Position numbers and translations under genes: made by a program. Shown piece after piece: positions 10,197 through 21,352 of a stretch of DNA of 64,000 nucleotides. Location of the stretch: NCBI RefSeq assembly GCF_050947875.1, contig NC_134569.1, positions 16,717,631 through 16,781,630 on the forward strand, in the 5' to 3' direction. Numbering within the stretch: the stretch's first letter is position 1; each line of letters starts with the position of its first letter. Below the pieces are notes generated by a model, which saw only the letters and a list, made by a program, of their open reading frames with translations, searched no databases and was not told the DNA's origin. The stretch comes from Dermacentor variabilis (lineage: Eukaryota; Arthropoda; Arachnida; Ixodida; Ixodidae).

Positions 10197-13100
10197 CAGT
10201 GCAACTTTCGCACTAGCAAATCGTCTCGCCCCTGCTTGGTCGCCATGATCTACCGGATGCCTGCAGCCCGCCGACAACGCCACGCTACCCAATAAGTAAT
10301 GTCGGTCGAGCTTCGTTAGACAGGCGCCGCTACTTCTCGGCAGCAGTACGGTACGCTACCCTGGAGTACGCAACACTGGCGAAGGATGCGGTAAGGGCCA
10401 TTGTATCGCGAGAGGAATTTCTCCGAAAGACCAACACGCCGAGTTGGATACCAGACTAGCACAAGAGCACCTGGTTCGTAATGCACGTCGTGATGGCGCT
10501 TGTCGTAACGGCACTTCTGGCGTGTCTGTGAAGCAGAAAGACGACTGCGGGCAATCTGGCGTGCTTGGGTCGCTGTGGTTATGACATCCCGAGTGTACTC
10601 TGTCGGCGAGTCGAGCGTGGTCGAGAGGAGTGTCTCGAAAGGCAAAGTTGGTTCACGGCCGAAGAGGAGATAGAAGGGGGAATAGCCAGCTGTGTCGTGG
10701 CGCGAGGAATTGTAGGCGAACGTGACAAATGGTAGAGCAATGTCCCAGTCGCGATGATCGGAGGAAACATACATTGCGAGCATGTCAGTTAATGTGCGGT
10801 TCAGGCGTTCGGTAAGACCGTTTTGAGGATGCTAAGCGGTAGTAAGTTTGTGTTTAGTAGCACATGATCGAAGTAGGTCGTCTATGACTTTGGAAAGAAA
10901 GTATCTGCCGCGATCGATGAGAAGTTGACGAGGTGCACCGTGGTGCAAGATAACGTCGTGAAGCAAGAAATCAGCGACGTCTATAGCGCAGCTGGTCGGT
11001 AGGGCTCTAGTAATGGCATAGCGAGTTGTATAGTCCGTAGCGACGGCAATCCACCTACTTCCGTCATTCGACATAGGGAATGGTCCGAGAAGATCAACGC
11101 CAACGCGAAAGAAAGGGTCGGCCGGTATATCCAAAGGCTGCAGCAGTCCAGCAGGAGGCACAGCTGGTCTTTTCCGGCGTTGACACGACCCACACGCGGC
11201 AACATAGCGCTGAACGGAGCGGTTGAGACGGGGCCAGAAAAACCGTCGCCGAATTCGGTCATAGATCCGCGTAACGCCAAGGTGTCCAGCGGTGGGAACC
11301 TCGTGCAATTGCTGCAGTACAGTCTGTCGCAGATGAGACGGAATGACGGTCAGGAGCTCGGGCCCGTCGGGGTGCATGTTGCGGCGATACAGGATGCCAT
11401 TTTGTAGCACGAACATGTGAAGGGATGGGTCAGACGGATCAGAGAGCAGGCGTTCGATAATGGGGCGTAACGACTCATCGAGTCGTTGTTCAGCGCCAAT
11501 GTCTTGCAAGGCAGAGAGCGAAAGAACGCAGATCGGTGCGACATCCACTAAGCCGTCCGGTACATCAACGGGATGACGAGACAGGCAGTCGGCGTCCTGA
11601 TGTAGACGACCCGACTTGTAGACCACAGTGTATGTGTATTCCTGCAGCCGTAGGGCCCGGCGACCGAGGCGTCCGGTGGGATCCTTAAGGGAGGAAAGCC
11701 AACAAAGGGCGTGGTGGTCGGTTGTAACTGTAAATGGCCGACCATATATATAGGGTCTGAACTTGCCCACCGCCCAAATGAGGGCGAGACACTCGCGCTC
11801 AGTAATCGAGTAATTGCGCTCCGCGGGAGAGAGGAGGCGGCTGGCGTAGGCGATGACGCGGTCGTGCCCACATTGGCGTTGAGCTAAAACTGCGCCTATG
11901 CCGTAGCCACTAGCGTCAGTGCGGATTTCTGTCGGAGCGGGGGCGTCAGAATTGGCGAGAACAGGAGGTGTGGTGAGCAGCGTGATGAGCTGCGAGAAAG
12001 CAGACGCTTGTTTAGAGCCCCAACAGAAAGGAACGTCTTTCTTCAGGAGGTCAGTCAGGGGACGGGCAACATGGGCGAAATTTTCCACAAACCTGCGGAA
12101 GTACGAGCAAAGGCGAATAAAGCTGCGAACATCCTTGGCACAAGTTGGTACGGGGAAATTCTGCACAGCATGAACTTTAGCGGGGTCGGGGCGAATGCCT
12201 GACGAATCGACGAGGTGTCCGAGCATAGTTATTTGGCGGTGACCGAAGTGGCACTTGGACGAGTTGAGCTGCAAGCCAGCGGTGCGAAAAACAGAAAGAA
12301 CAGATGAAAGTCTTTCAAGATGAGTCGCAAAAGTTGAAGAGAATACGATGATGTCATCCAAGTAGCACAAACAGATGGACCATTGCAAACCACGCAAGAG
12401 CATGTCCATCATCCGTTCAAAGGACGCCGGGGCATTGCACAAGCCAAAATGCATTACCCGCAATTGATATAGGCCGTCTGGTGTGACGAATGCGGTCTTT
12501 TCACGGTTCATTTCATCCACGGCAATTTGCCAATATCCAGAGCGAAGGTCTATAGATGAAAAATAAGTGGCACCGTGGAGACAATCCAGAGCATCGTCAA
12601 TGCGGGGAAGTGGATATACATCTTTCTTGGTGATCGTGTTTAGATGACGATAGGCAACGCAGAATCGCCAGCTGTTATCCTTTTTGACGAGAACAACAGG
12701 GGACGCCTACGGGCTGGAAGAGTGTTCAATAATCCCTTTGACAAGCATCTTGTCAACCTCGCTCTGGATAACGTGTCGCTCAGAAGGCGACGCCCGGTAT
12801 GGGCGTCGGCGAACAGGTGCTGCATCGCCGGTATTTATACGATGCTTCACGACCGTAGTTTGACACAAAGTGCGATCGTTCAGGTCGAAAATGTCGGAGT
12901 AGGGCTCGAGGAGGCAACGGAGCTCTGCGGCTTGTTGGGTCGAGAGGTCCGGTGCAATCATCTCTGTAAAGTCGTCGGTCGGGGCAGATGTAGACGGCGG
13001 AGAATGAGCATTGCTCGAAGACAGCGCAACAGATAGAGCGGAAATGTGGCACTCGTGCGTCGGTGACAACGTGGCAAGAGACATGCCTCGAGGAACTAGT

Positions 13101-13758
13101 TGTGGGCACTGTCCGAAATTTAGGATGGGAAGACATGTCTGATTGTCCCCAACAGAAACGATGGTGTGTGGGAAGGAGACATTGTGAGAAAGCAGGACTG
13201 AAGTCGCGGGAGTAAGGATGTAGTCTCCGTCAGGTACAGGTGGGCAGGCTAAGACAGGGATGCCGGTTGCTGCAAGAGATGGCAGGCGTATAAAATCCGC
13301 GGAACAAAGCTGAGTTGGTGCTTGAGCAGGAAGGTCAACGGGAACAGGTAGGGGTAGGTCAAGTTGTACAACGCCGGCGGAACAGTCAATCAGAGCAGAA
13401 TGGGCGGCCAGAAAGTCGAGTCCGAGGATCACATTGTGAGGGCAACGTTCGTGCACACTAAACAAAACGGACGTGTGGCGACCGGCGACACTGACACGAG
13501 CAGTACACATTCCAAGCACAACCGGAGTTCCACCGTCGGCGACCTGGAGGAGTCGAGTCGGAGCAGGAGTCAGTACTTTCTTTAAGCGCGTTCGAAGCTC
13601 CGCACTCATAATGGAAATTTGGGCTCCAGTGTCGATGAGTGCTGTAACGGGCAAACCATCCACGTCCACGTCCAGAAGGTTCCGATTAGTAGGCAGTGTC
13701 AGCAGAGGAATTTCAGGCCGGTGTTCTAGAGCAGCGTCACCTCCAGGAGCTGCCCCAG

Positions 13759-14281
13759 TTAGTTTCCCGTCGGAGAGCGGCGACGGTAAGCTGGGGATGG
13801 AGAGCGACGCAGTTGGGGTGATTGGGAGCGGCGACTATGGGGGGATGGTGATCGGCTGGTCGCGGTGGCTCGAGCGTTGTCAGGTGCGTCTCCAATCTCG
13901 GTGGAGAGGAATGGCGGGCGGGGATTCAGTGGGGAGCGGCGGTAGGCGGGAAAGCTTGGTCGAGAGTGGGCTGGCCAGGAGCTTCGACAGTGGCGAGAGA
14001 TGTGGCCCACACGTCCACAGTAAAAGCAGATGGGTCTGTCATCATGGGTGCGCCATTCGGCCGGGTTGCGATAGCCCGGATATGGACCGCATTGGCTCCG
14101 GTGAACAGGGGCAGAGGCAGCAGACGAAGCAAAGTCAGGACGGCTGGCGGAGCAGATGGACGAAAGACCTACATTGGCAAGTTCTTGGCGAACGACCGAC
14201 TGAATGAGTGACACAAGCGGCCTGGAATCGTCAAAGCACTGCGTCACAGGCGTGGCAGCAATATCAGTCTTAGGCAGTTGC
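13759..14281 (-). pseudogene. gag: Gypsy-1 gag, C-terminal part
   Basis: This is the nucleocapsid region of gag with one CCHC zinc knuckle (CFYCGRVGHISRHC) and an Arg/Ser/Pro-rich tail ending SPAYRRRSPTGN. It is preceded by a VVRQELANVGLSSIC block that also occurs in Gypsy-3. The capsid N-terminus and start codon are lost at the 14281 truncation. Confidence 0.75.
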
Positions 14282-15647
14282 TAGTTACGTCCAGCACAAG
14301 GAAAAGAAAGTAAAAAAAAAAACCCGGACATTTGAGCTGCGGGGAAATTGAACGTTTCATTTTACCAAAAGTGACACCAGTTCACTCTAGACTGCAAAGT
14401 ACTGCTACTAACGAGCACTTTTCTAAAAGCACTACCATGTTTGACGTAATGTTCTATGTGCCGCGTATTCCGTCAGCAATGGTGAAGGAATTGTTATTTC
14501 TGCGTTGTAGTGCCTGCTGCCAATAATTAATTTGCGCGTGTGTTCTCAGATGATACAATCCAATCTGTGAGAAAACGGGACATGGCCGACTGTACTGCAA
14601 ACCGACATTTAATTGGTTTGGATTTACGAGGACTAGCTCAATACAATATGTGCATAAGATAGTCTTACCATTTTGACTCTCTTTCGAATGAGCCTACAGC
14701 ACCTCGAAATAAAATTTGATTCATTTGTTCATAGCCGATCATAATTTGTGACTGAAGGGGACATCTCCTGTCATTGATGACATTGCATAAATGTAGCTGG
14801 GCCATCAGCGAACGCCTGCATCTGGGATAATGAATACCGCCTTGGGGGAAGTTTGCTTCTTGGGAGGCACTGCACAACGGGTGGGCTGCTTGACTTTATA
14901 CTCAGGGAGGGCAGGACAAACCTGCAACATGAAGTGCGAAAAGCCAGACGTGCGTGGAACGCGAGACTTCTGACAGTGTGTTCGATTAACCTGAAGTGTT
15001 CAGTTGATATCACATGAGAAACAAAGAACAAATGAAATAGAACAACGTTCACCAATTATAGATTTAGGCAGAGATCAGCACTTGATTCGTTGTTTGGTTG
15101 CCCAGTCGAATGTCCTCAATGAAGTAAATTTTTTGCGGAACAGTGACCAACGCGTTTCTTTGTTTGTTGCGAGAGACGGAGCACTGGAGGCAAAACACGT
15201 TTGGTTTCGAACCCCGCACGACATGCAAGCGCACGTGTGTTCGAGTCATCAAGCACGGCGGCTATTTTTGTCTGCCGCCCAGCGATCGGTTTTTCACGGG
15301 GGAACTCCCGTCGATGGCTCAAGGAGCCCGGGAGGTAACCGATATGTCAAAACCGGACGTGACAGCAGGAGGAAAATAAAAATGACAGGGAATTCCTAGC
15401 AGGAAAGTCACGCTCAAATGGTCAGTCAGCGTATAGGTTCGCGCGTTCATCGGCCCTTTCGTTTGCTCTCGTTACTCGTATTCATGGCTCTTTCTTTAGT
15501 CGTTTTTCTTTACCCGTTTCCTGATGTATACATTTCGAACAAAAATATACTTTTTCCACACTCCTAAAAGCAACAACAATGCAACCCCGATTCTGTGAGA
15601 AAGGCCGTATATATACGTTGGCGACATCGAGCCTAATTTTCACCAGT
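14282..15647. other. No recognised feature
   Basis: It begins with an A-rich stretch (14310-14325). Several overlapping small frames exist on both strands (14.7-15.4 kb), but none shows a domain or a second supporting signal. Confidence 0.4.
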
Positions 15648-15725
15648 TCACTCACTCACTCACTCACTCACTCACTCACTCACTCACTCACTCACTCACT
15701 CACTCACTCACTCACTCACTCACTC
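15648..15725. repeat. (CACT)n microsatellite
   Basis: About 19 tetranucleotide units. Confidence 0.97.
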
Positions 15726-15849
15726 ATACGCGAACACTAGTCGAGCTGGCCATTCAACGGACCTACACAGAAATATTGTCCTTCCGTGCACCAGTATCAT
15801 CCATTGTGCTGAAAGTCCAAGAAGTAAATATATGCTGAACTTTGAAGAA

Positions 15850-16001
15850 ACCCTCTATGTAAATATATTACGATGCGTTTGGACAGGACCATGCGCGCAA
15901 GGGGGAGACGAAGAGGAAGTGGTAGACAGTTTATTGGAGCTGTGAGCTCTGGGCCAGCCTGCACGTTCACCACTAACTTTTTCCTATGTAAATAGTTATA
16001 C
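15850..16001 (+). repeat. Left part of the Gypsy-3 5' LTR
   Basis: GGGAGACGAAGAGGAAGTGG, GGGCCAGCC and ATGTAAATAG align with the Gypsy-1 LTR. The LTR is cut at 16001 by Gypsy-2 and resumes at 21306-21342, ending CCTTTGGTAACA, followed by the primer-binding-site region TTTGGTGGAGGTGCC. The left boundary is approximate. Confidence 0.55.
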
Positions 16002-16181
16002 TGTGATGCAGCAGTTATCCCGATGTTTATTACGCGTCGGAGAGGCGGCGAACCGACCACGCCCAAAGCACGGATCACACAAGAGCGAGCCCCACAAGCG
16101 ATGATGAAGAAGAACGACATATGAACCCCCCATGATGATGATCATGTCCAGATGACAAAGTGTAGCTTATAAATGCCCACA
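16002..16181 (-). repeat. 3' LTR of Gypsy-2
   Basis: It runs TGTGGGC...CATCACA on the minus strand, with TATA-like TTTATAAGC and a poly(A)-like AATAAA near its end. Confidence 0.93.
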
Positions 16182-16297
16182 CTAATGTCCCCTCGCGCGA
16201 GAGCGGCCATCCTGGCCGCAATTCAAAGGGGCGGCGAACGCCTCGTGAAAGGCTTCATACGGGAAAGGTGGACAACCTCAGCAGCGTAGTAGCGGCG

Positions 16298-19200
16298 CTA
16301 ATTTGGAACAATAACTGGTGCCACGCGATAGTTAACCGGAGAGGTCTGCTCCAAGACTTTGTAGGGGCCGATGAACCGAAGCTGAAACTTGTCACACAAG
16401 CCAGGAGCACGAACTGGTGTCCAGAGTAGTACTTCCTCACCAGGACGGAAGCACACGACGCGGTAAGAGGCGTCGTAATGCTGGTTGCGGTCCTGTTGCC
16501 GTGCTTCGGTGTTGATGCGGGCGAGCTGGCGACAACGCAGAATGCGGGACACATATTTTTCACAGGAGGATGGGCATCGATCGACAGTTGGCGCGAAGAA
16601 AGAGATGTCAAGGCAGGAAGATGGCGAACGACCATAGACAAGGTAAAACGGCGAGTAAGCGGTCGTGCGTTGAACGGCGGTATTGTACGCAAAAGTCACG
16701 AATGGCGAAATTGCGTCCCAGTTTCTGTGATCTGGCTCGATGTACATAGCTAGCATGTCGGACAGCGTGCGATGAAATCGCTCTGTTAGGACGTTGGTTT
16801 GCGGATGGTAACTGGAAGTAGTCTTGAGGGTGGTTCCGGAGGCTCTGAGTACTTCGTCTACTAGTTGCGAGAGGAATGCTTTCCCACGGTTGCTCAGGAG
16901 GACGCGAGGAGCACCGCGACGCAGTATTAAGGCTTGAAGTACGAGTGCAGCAACTTCAGACGCTGAGGCAGAACTCACACAAGCTGTTTCGGCGTAGCGT
17001 GTCAAGTGGTCAACGGCTGTCACAATCCATCGTTTACCGGTGAGAGTCACAGGGAGAGGACCATACAGGTCGATGCCAATGACTTCAAATGGTTGCGACG
17101 GACACGGAACCGGTTGCAGTTGTCCGCTTGGAGCTAATGTAGGGAGCTTTCGACGTTGACATAGGGCGCAGGAAGCCACATACCTCGCTACACTGGCGGA
17201 CAAGTCAGGCCAGTAGAAGCGACCTTTGATGCGGTCATAGGTTTTCAGGAAACCAAGGTGACCAGTAGACATGTCGTCGTGAGAAGTCTGCAGGACATGA
17301 GCACATAGAGAGCGTGGCAGGACAGGAACCCAGCGTTGACCGTCAGGGTGATAGACATGACGGTACAGGACGCAGTTGTCAATCTTAAATTGCGTCAGCT
17401 GTCGACGAAGGCGGGCGTTAGGCAGGCACGAAGCTCCTTGAAGGGGGTCTATGATGCGCCGATAGTAAGAGTCTGCAAGTTGCTGAGATTGGAAGAATCT
17501 GTTGTCGTGTGTAGGCATCTTCTCTACAGTGGCCAACGAGAAAGCATGTGATGAGGGGTCGTGCGAAAGCTTGTCACGGATGGTAGTTGGAGGTTCATTG
17601 CATGGTGTCATAGGAAGCGGACAGCGAGAAAGCGCGTCTACATCCTGGTGTTTTTTTCAGCACTTGTAGGTTATAGTAAAGTCGTATTCTTGCAGACGAA
17701 GGATCCACCGACCAAGTCGTCCAGACAAGTTCTTCAGCGTCGAAAGCCAACATAATGCATGATGGTCCGTAACTATGGTGAAATGGCGGCCGTGAAGATA
17801 AGGCCGAAACTTCTGCACAGACCAAACGATAGCTAGGCATTCCTGTTCCGTTATGGTGTAATTCTTTTCGGCGTTCGTGAGAACACGACTTCCGTACGCG
17901 ACGACCCTCTCACCTAAAGTGTCGTCTCGCTGTAGGAGAATGCCACCAATGTCGTGACCACTAGCATCCGTATGCAGGAGGGTAGGAGCAGCTTCATCAA
18001 AATGACGAAGTACTGGTTCAGATGTGGGAGCGCGCTTCAGATGGGCGAACGCTGATTCACATTCGGGAGACCACACAAAGGGAACATTAGAACCCGGTAA
18101 TTTGTGCAGCGGTGACGCTATTGAGGCGAAGTCTCGTATGAATCGGCGAAAATAGGAAGCGAGGCCTAAGAAACTGCGCAAATCTTTGGTCTTTTCGGGA
18201 CGAAAGAAGTGCCGAACTGCCGAAGCCTTGTCAGGATCTGGACGAATGCCGTCTTTGCTCAGAATGTGACTTAATACCTTGATCGTCTTGCTCGCAAAAT
18301 GGCATTTCGTGGTGTTTAGCTGAAGTCCAGCGTTGGCAAGGCACGTGAGAACTTCATCCAGACGTTTCAGGTGCTGAGAGAAGGTTGACGAGAAAACAGT
18401 ATCGTCGAGATAGCACAAGCAAGTTTTCCACTTCAGGCCGCGAAGAACGGTGGCAATCATGCGCTCGAACGTTGCGGGCGCATTGCAGAGGCCGAAAGGC
18501 ATGACATTAAACTCGTAGAGCCCATCTGGTGTCGAAAACGCTGTTTTCTCTTTATCGTCCTCATGCATAGGTATCTGCCAGTAGCTGGAACGCAGATCGA
18601 GACTGGAGAGGTACTCGGCACCCTGCAGGGAATCCAAGGCATCGTCTATTCGCGGCATAGGGTATACGTCCTCGCGTGTGATCTTGTTAAGTGCTCGGTA
18701 GTCGATACAAAATCGAACATAGCCGTCTTTTTTATGAACCAAAACAACGGGGGATGACCAAGGGCTACCAGAGGGGCGTATTATGTTCCGTTGGAGCATG
18801 TCGGTGACGTTCTCGTCAATAACTTTCCTCTCGGCTAGCGATACGCAATACGGTCTACGGCGCACGATGGATGTGCCATCTGTCTCTATCCGATGCGTTG
18901 TAATCGAAGTTTTTCCCAACGAAGATGAATGCGCGTCAAACGAAGCTTCATGCTTTTGGAGCCAAGCAAGCAGCTGCTGTGACTGCGAAGGTGTCAGGTC
19001 GGAACTGATGGCAGCTGCAAGAGCTGAAGGCGATGCGGCCTGTCCAGTACAAGGAATTTCAGAGGAAGCTGCTTTAAAGGAAACAATGGCGATAGACTCC
19101 GATTCAGTGGCGCAAGCCAATGTAGTGCCTTTAGGGATGAGAATCTTTTCGGATGTCGGGTTTGTAGAGCAGAGAAGCGCAGAGCCATGATCAAACCGAA

Positions 19201-19864
19201 CCAGCCCTGATGCAAAGGCTATCCCTCTTGCGAGACAACGTGCAGATGGTAATACGAGCACGTCGCCGCAGTCAATGACATCAGACGTGATAGTAAGAAT
19301 GCTTTGATGGCGAGGTGGTAGCGCGGTATCTTCTGCAGCAAGCAAGTGAAGTGGTGCGTCATCTGCACGAAGTGAATAGGTCGTGTCGGTCATGTGGAGA
19401 ACGCGTTGCCCGCAGCAGATGGAGGCGGAGGCTGTAGAAAGAAAATCCCATCCCAATATGAGCTGCTGGGCACACGAACTTAGCACTGCAAATTGCACGT
19501 AATGCAGAAGTCCGTCATTGGAAATACGAGCAGTACACATGGCGGTAGGTCGAATGGCGGCCCCTTGAGCAGCGAGTAGCGTAGGTCCATCATAGGGGGT
19601 CGTAACTTTCCGGAGGCGCGAACACAATGCACGGTGAACAACTGAAACACTAGCATCAGTGTCTATCAAAGCTTTTACTTGTACACCTTCTACTACAACC
19701 AATATCATATTGCATGGACGCGATGGAGGAATTTCTGTCCTGTCGTTCGGTGCAGCTTTTCCTCCAAAAGCTGCATAATTCAGTTTTCCGGACAACGCTC
19801 GGCGAATTGAGAAGCAGGTCGAAGTGGGGACGTAGAGCGGCGAAGGGACGACGGCGAGCGGCAT
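16298..19864 (-). pseudogene. pol: Gypsy-2 pol: protease-RT-RNase H-integrase
   Basis: Protease has a changed active site ([12 protein letters not shown], Gly replaced by Asp). RT has [25 protein letters not shown] and [10 protein letters not shown]; the catalytic YLDD is kept, but one residue is missing after it compared with Gypsy-1. RNase H has [14 protein letters not shown] and [11 protein letters not shown]. An in-frame TGA at 17657-17659 follows ITYKC, and the frame continues unbroken into KKHQDVDALSR and integrase. Integrase keeps the HHCC finger, but the second catalytic Asp is replaced (LLSNRGKAF, where Gypsy-1 has LLIDRGRYF). The first Asp (GIDLYGP) and the Glu (LTERFHR) remain. With two catalytic changes and a stop, this copy could not transpose on its own. 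The protein otherwise runs from about 19864 to 16298 in one frame. Confidence 0.88.
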
Positions 19865-21027
19865 CTCGCAGGACGATACGTCCGAACCGTCTCGGATGCT
19901 ACAGTAGGTGATGGAGAGCGGCCGCGCGGTGGAGCATATGGACGGCGTTGGTCATGCAGGCTCCTTAGACGTTGGAATGTAGCTCCGGGCGAAAAGTCAT
20001 CCCGTTCGTATGCGTCATATCCTCGACGCTCGTCTTGCTGGCGCTTGCGGCAAAAGTGTGCTATGTGGCCACGATAGCCGCAGTAGTAGCAGATGGGACG
20101 AGGAGGACGCCACTGCGGATAGCTGGTTTGAGTAGGTGCGCTGGTAGTCATGGAAGCCATGTGGGCCGGTGTTGGTTTTGGAGGCATCGGTGGAACGATG
20201 ACTGGATTAACTGCGGCTACTTGTGCGTACGTTGATGGGGCCCGAGGTGTTAGCGGGTCCGTGTACGCTGCGCCAGTCATGGACGCCAATTCCTCCTTGA
20301 CAACGCCTAGAAGATTGGTATCCGATACATGAGAAGGAATAGACCCTACGGCGAAGCCAAGATACTGTAGCTCTTCACGAATTATTGCGCGGATCATTTC
20401 TTGTAACGTGGGGTCGTTGGCGGTAGTGGTTGCAGTGGTGTCTGGCTGCAACCGTACTGATTCGAGTACGTCGAGGCGATGGCAAGTAACGACGATATCA
20501 GCGACGGTAGCGGGGTTCTTGATGGCTAAGGCATTGAAAGCGACAGCTCCGATGCCTTTGAGGACATCGCGAACCCTGTCTGATTCGGTCATGGCCGTGT
20601 TCACGCGTCGACAAAGAGCAAGCACATCATCGATGTACGACGTATAAGATTCCCCGAGTTGTTGCTTGCGAGTGTCGAGTGTCTTTCTTGCGAGGGCGCA
20701 ACGAACAGCCGGTGTGCCGAAGATTTGGCGGAGCTGCTGTTTGAAAGCACTGCAGTTCGTGAAATCAACCTCATGGTTGAAAAACCCAGTCTTCGCTACT
20801 CCAGTGAGATAAAAGGCGACGTGACGTAGCTTGGACGCGTCGTCCCAACGGTTAGCCGAACTCACTCGGTCGTAGTCGTCCAACCAATCCTCGACGTCTC
20901 CACCACGAAGTCCAGCAAATAGATGGGGATCACGCTGGTGCCCACTGATAATCCCATACGGAGAGGCTGGGGTAGCCGAGGCTGAGATGGTTGAAGTAGA
21001 ACTTCCTGTCGACTCGTCCTGCGACAT
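19780..21027 (-). CDS. gag: Gypsy-2 Gag polyprotein
   Basis: A 415-residue frame from MSQDESTG. An in-frame Met 29 codons upstream would start inside the primer-binding region, so the inner Met is preferred. The capsid part carries blocks such as [20 protein letters not shown] and [20 protein letters not shown], and the nucleocapsid part a CCHC knuckle ([14 protein letters not shown]). The tail is Arg/Ser/Pro-rich. It would form the virus-like particle and bind element RNA. The frame is fully open, the longest intact gag here. Its stop (TGA at 19780) overlaps pol by 85 nt. Confidence 0.85.
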   Translation of the reverse strand: MSQDESTGSSTSTISASATPASPYGIISGHQRDPHLFAGLRGGDVEDWLDDYDRVSSANRWDDASKLRHVAFYLTGVAKTGFFNHEVDFTNCSAFKQQLRQIFGTPAVRCALARKTLDTRKQQLGESYTSYIDDVLALCRRVNTAMTESDRVRDVLKGIGAVAFNALAIKNPATVADIVVTCHRLDVLESVRLQPDTTATTTANDPTLQEMIRAIIREELQYLGFAVGSIPSHVSDTNLLGVVKEELASMTGAAYTDPLTPRAPSTYAQVAAVNPVIVPPMPPKPTPAHMASMTTSAPTQTSYPQWRPPRPICYYCGYRGHIAHFCRKRQQDERRGYDAYERDDFSPGATFQRLRSLHDQRRPYAPPRGRSPSPTVASETVRTYRPARCRSPSSLRRSTSPLRPASQFAERCPEN

Positions 21028-21125
21028 AGTGGCGGACAGCTGGCACAATCGACGACCTGATCGATGCCCCAGGAGGTTCAGCGGGGAGTCAGAGGACGGA
21101 GGACCGTAAAGCACACTCCACCACT

Positions 21126-21305
21126 TGTGATGCAGCAGTTATCCCGACGTTTATTACGCGTCGGAGATGCGGCGAACCGACCACGCCCAAAGCACGGATC
21201 ACACAAGTGCGAGGCCCACAAGCGATGATGACGAAGAACGCCATATGAACCCCACATGATGATGATCATGTACAGATGACAAAGTGTACCTTAAAGATGC
21301 CCACA
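21126..21305 (-). repeat. 5' LTR of Gypsy-2
   Basis: The TATA-like TTTATAAGC of the 3' LTR reads CTTTAAGG here, so this copy's promoter may be impaired. AATAAA is kept. Confidence 0.93.
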
Positions 21306-21352
21306 ATACATACGTTTGTGCGTCGGGCTTCCTTTGGTAACATTTGGTGGAG

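Larger units (their letters stand above)
9774..10375 (+). mobile_element. Solo LTR, 602 bp, inserted in Gypsy-1 integrase
   Basis: It starts TGTTAGGG and ends GTACGCAACA (TGTT...AACA ends) and is flanked by CTGG at 9770-9773 and 10376-10379. Removing the LTR and one CTGG rejoins the Gypsy-1 frame as RILRQ|VTPVTYEVSP. The removed length of 606 is a multiple of three. A solo LTR arises by recombination between the two LTRs of a full element. Confidence 0.85.
9677..13669 (-). pseudogene. pol: Gypsy-1 pol: protease-RT-RNase H-integrase
   Basis: Protease has an intact active site (ALIDTGAQISIM). RT has [27 protein letters not shown] and an intact CYLDDIIVFSS. RNase H has TDASGYGIGAVLAQ, ITERECLALIWAV and VTTDHHAL. 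Integrase has the HHCC zinc finger (His-His in LHEVPTAGH, then CGSCQRRK) and an intact D-D-E core (GVDLLGPFP, LLIDRGRYF, NGLTERLNRTL). The whole of 13669-10376 is one frame with just two nonsense codons, both TAG: one where SPWASPVV-type Trp is expected (near 12705) and one before HPQNGLTER (near 10829). After the solo LTR the protein continues to SRLKH and a stop at 9677. The frame is -1 relative to gag, as in Gypsy-2. Confidence 0.85.
9471..14281 (-). mobile_element. Gypsy-1: 5'-truncated Ty3/Gypsy element
   Basis: Reading leftward: gag C-terminus (14281-13759), pol (13669-9677), then a short 3' LTR (9623-9471). The order protease, RT, RNase H, integrase is the standard Ty3/Gypsy one. A 602-bp solo LTR (9774-10375) splits the integrase C-terminus, with a CTGG duplication. 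The 5' LTR and most of gag are missing, and the break at 14281 is abrupt. Protein landmarks match Gypsy-3 closely, so the two belong to one family. Confidence 0.85.
16002..21305 (-). mobile_element. Gypsy-2: complete Ty3/Gypsy element, 5304 bp
   Basis: Two 180-bp LTRs (16002-16181 and 21126-21305) bound it, with an ATAC target duplication at 15998-16001 and 21306-21309. Inside, reading leftward, are a primer-binding region (AGTGGTGGAGTGTGC), gag, pol in the -1 frame, and a purine-rich GCGCGAGGGGACATTAG next to the 3' LTR. By my count the LTRs differ at 11 of 180 positions (about 6%), so the insertion is old. Pol has inactivating changes. Confidence 0.95.

Noticed and set aside
9471..10291. 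One long plus-strand LTR starting at TGTTACGG (9471)
   Set aside because: The CTGG duplication and the restored integrase frame show two things: a minus-strand LTR of Gypsy-1 (9471-9623) and a separate solo LTR (9774-10375).
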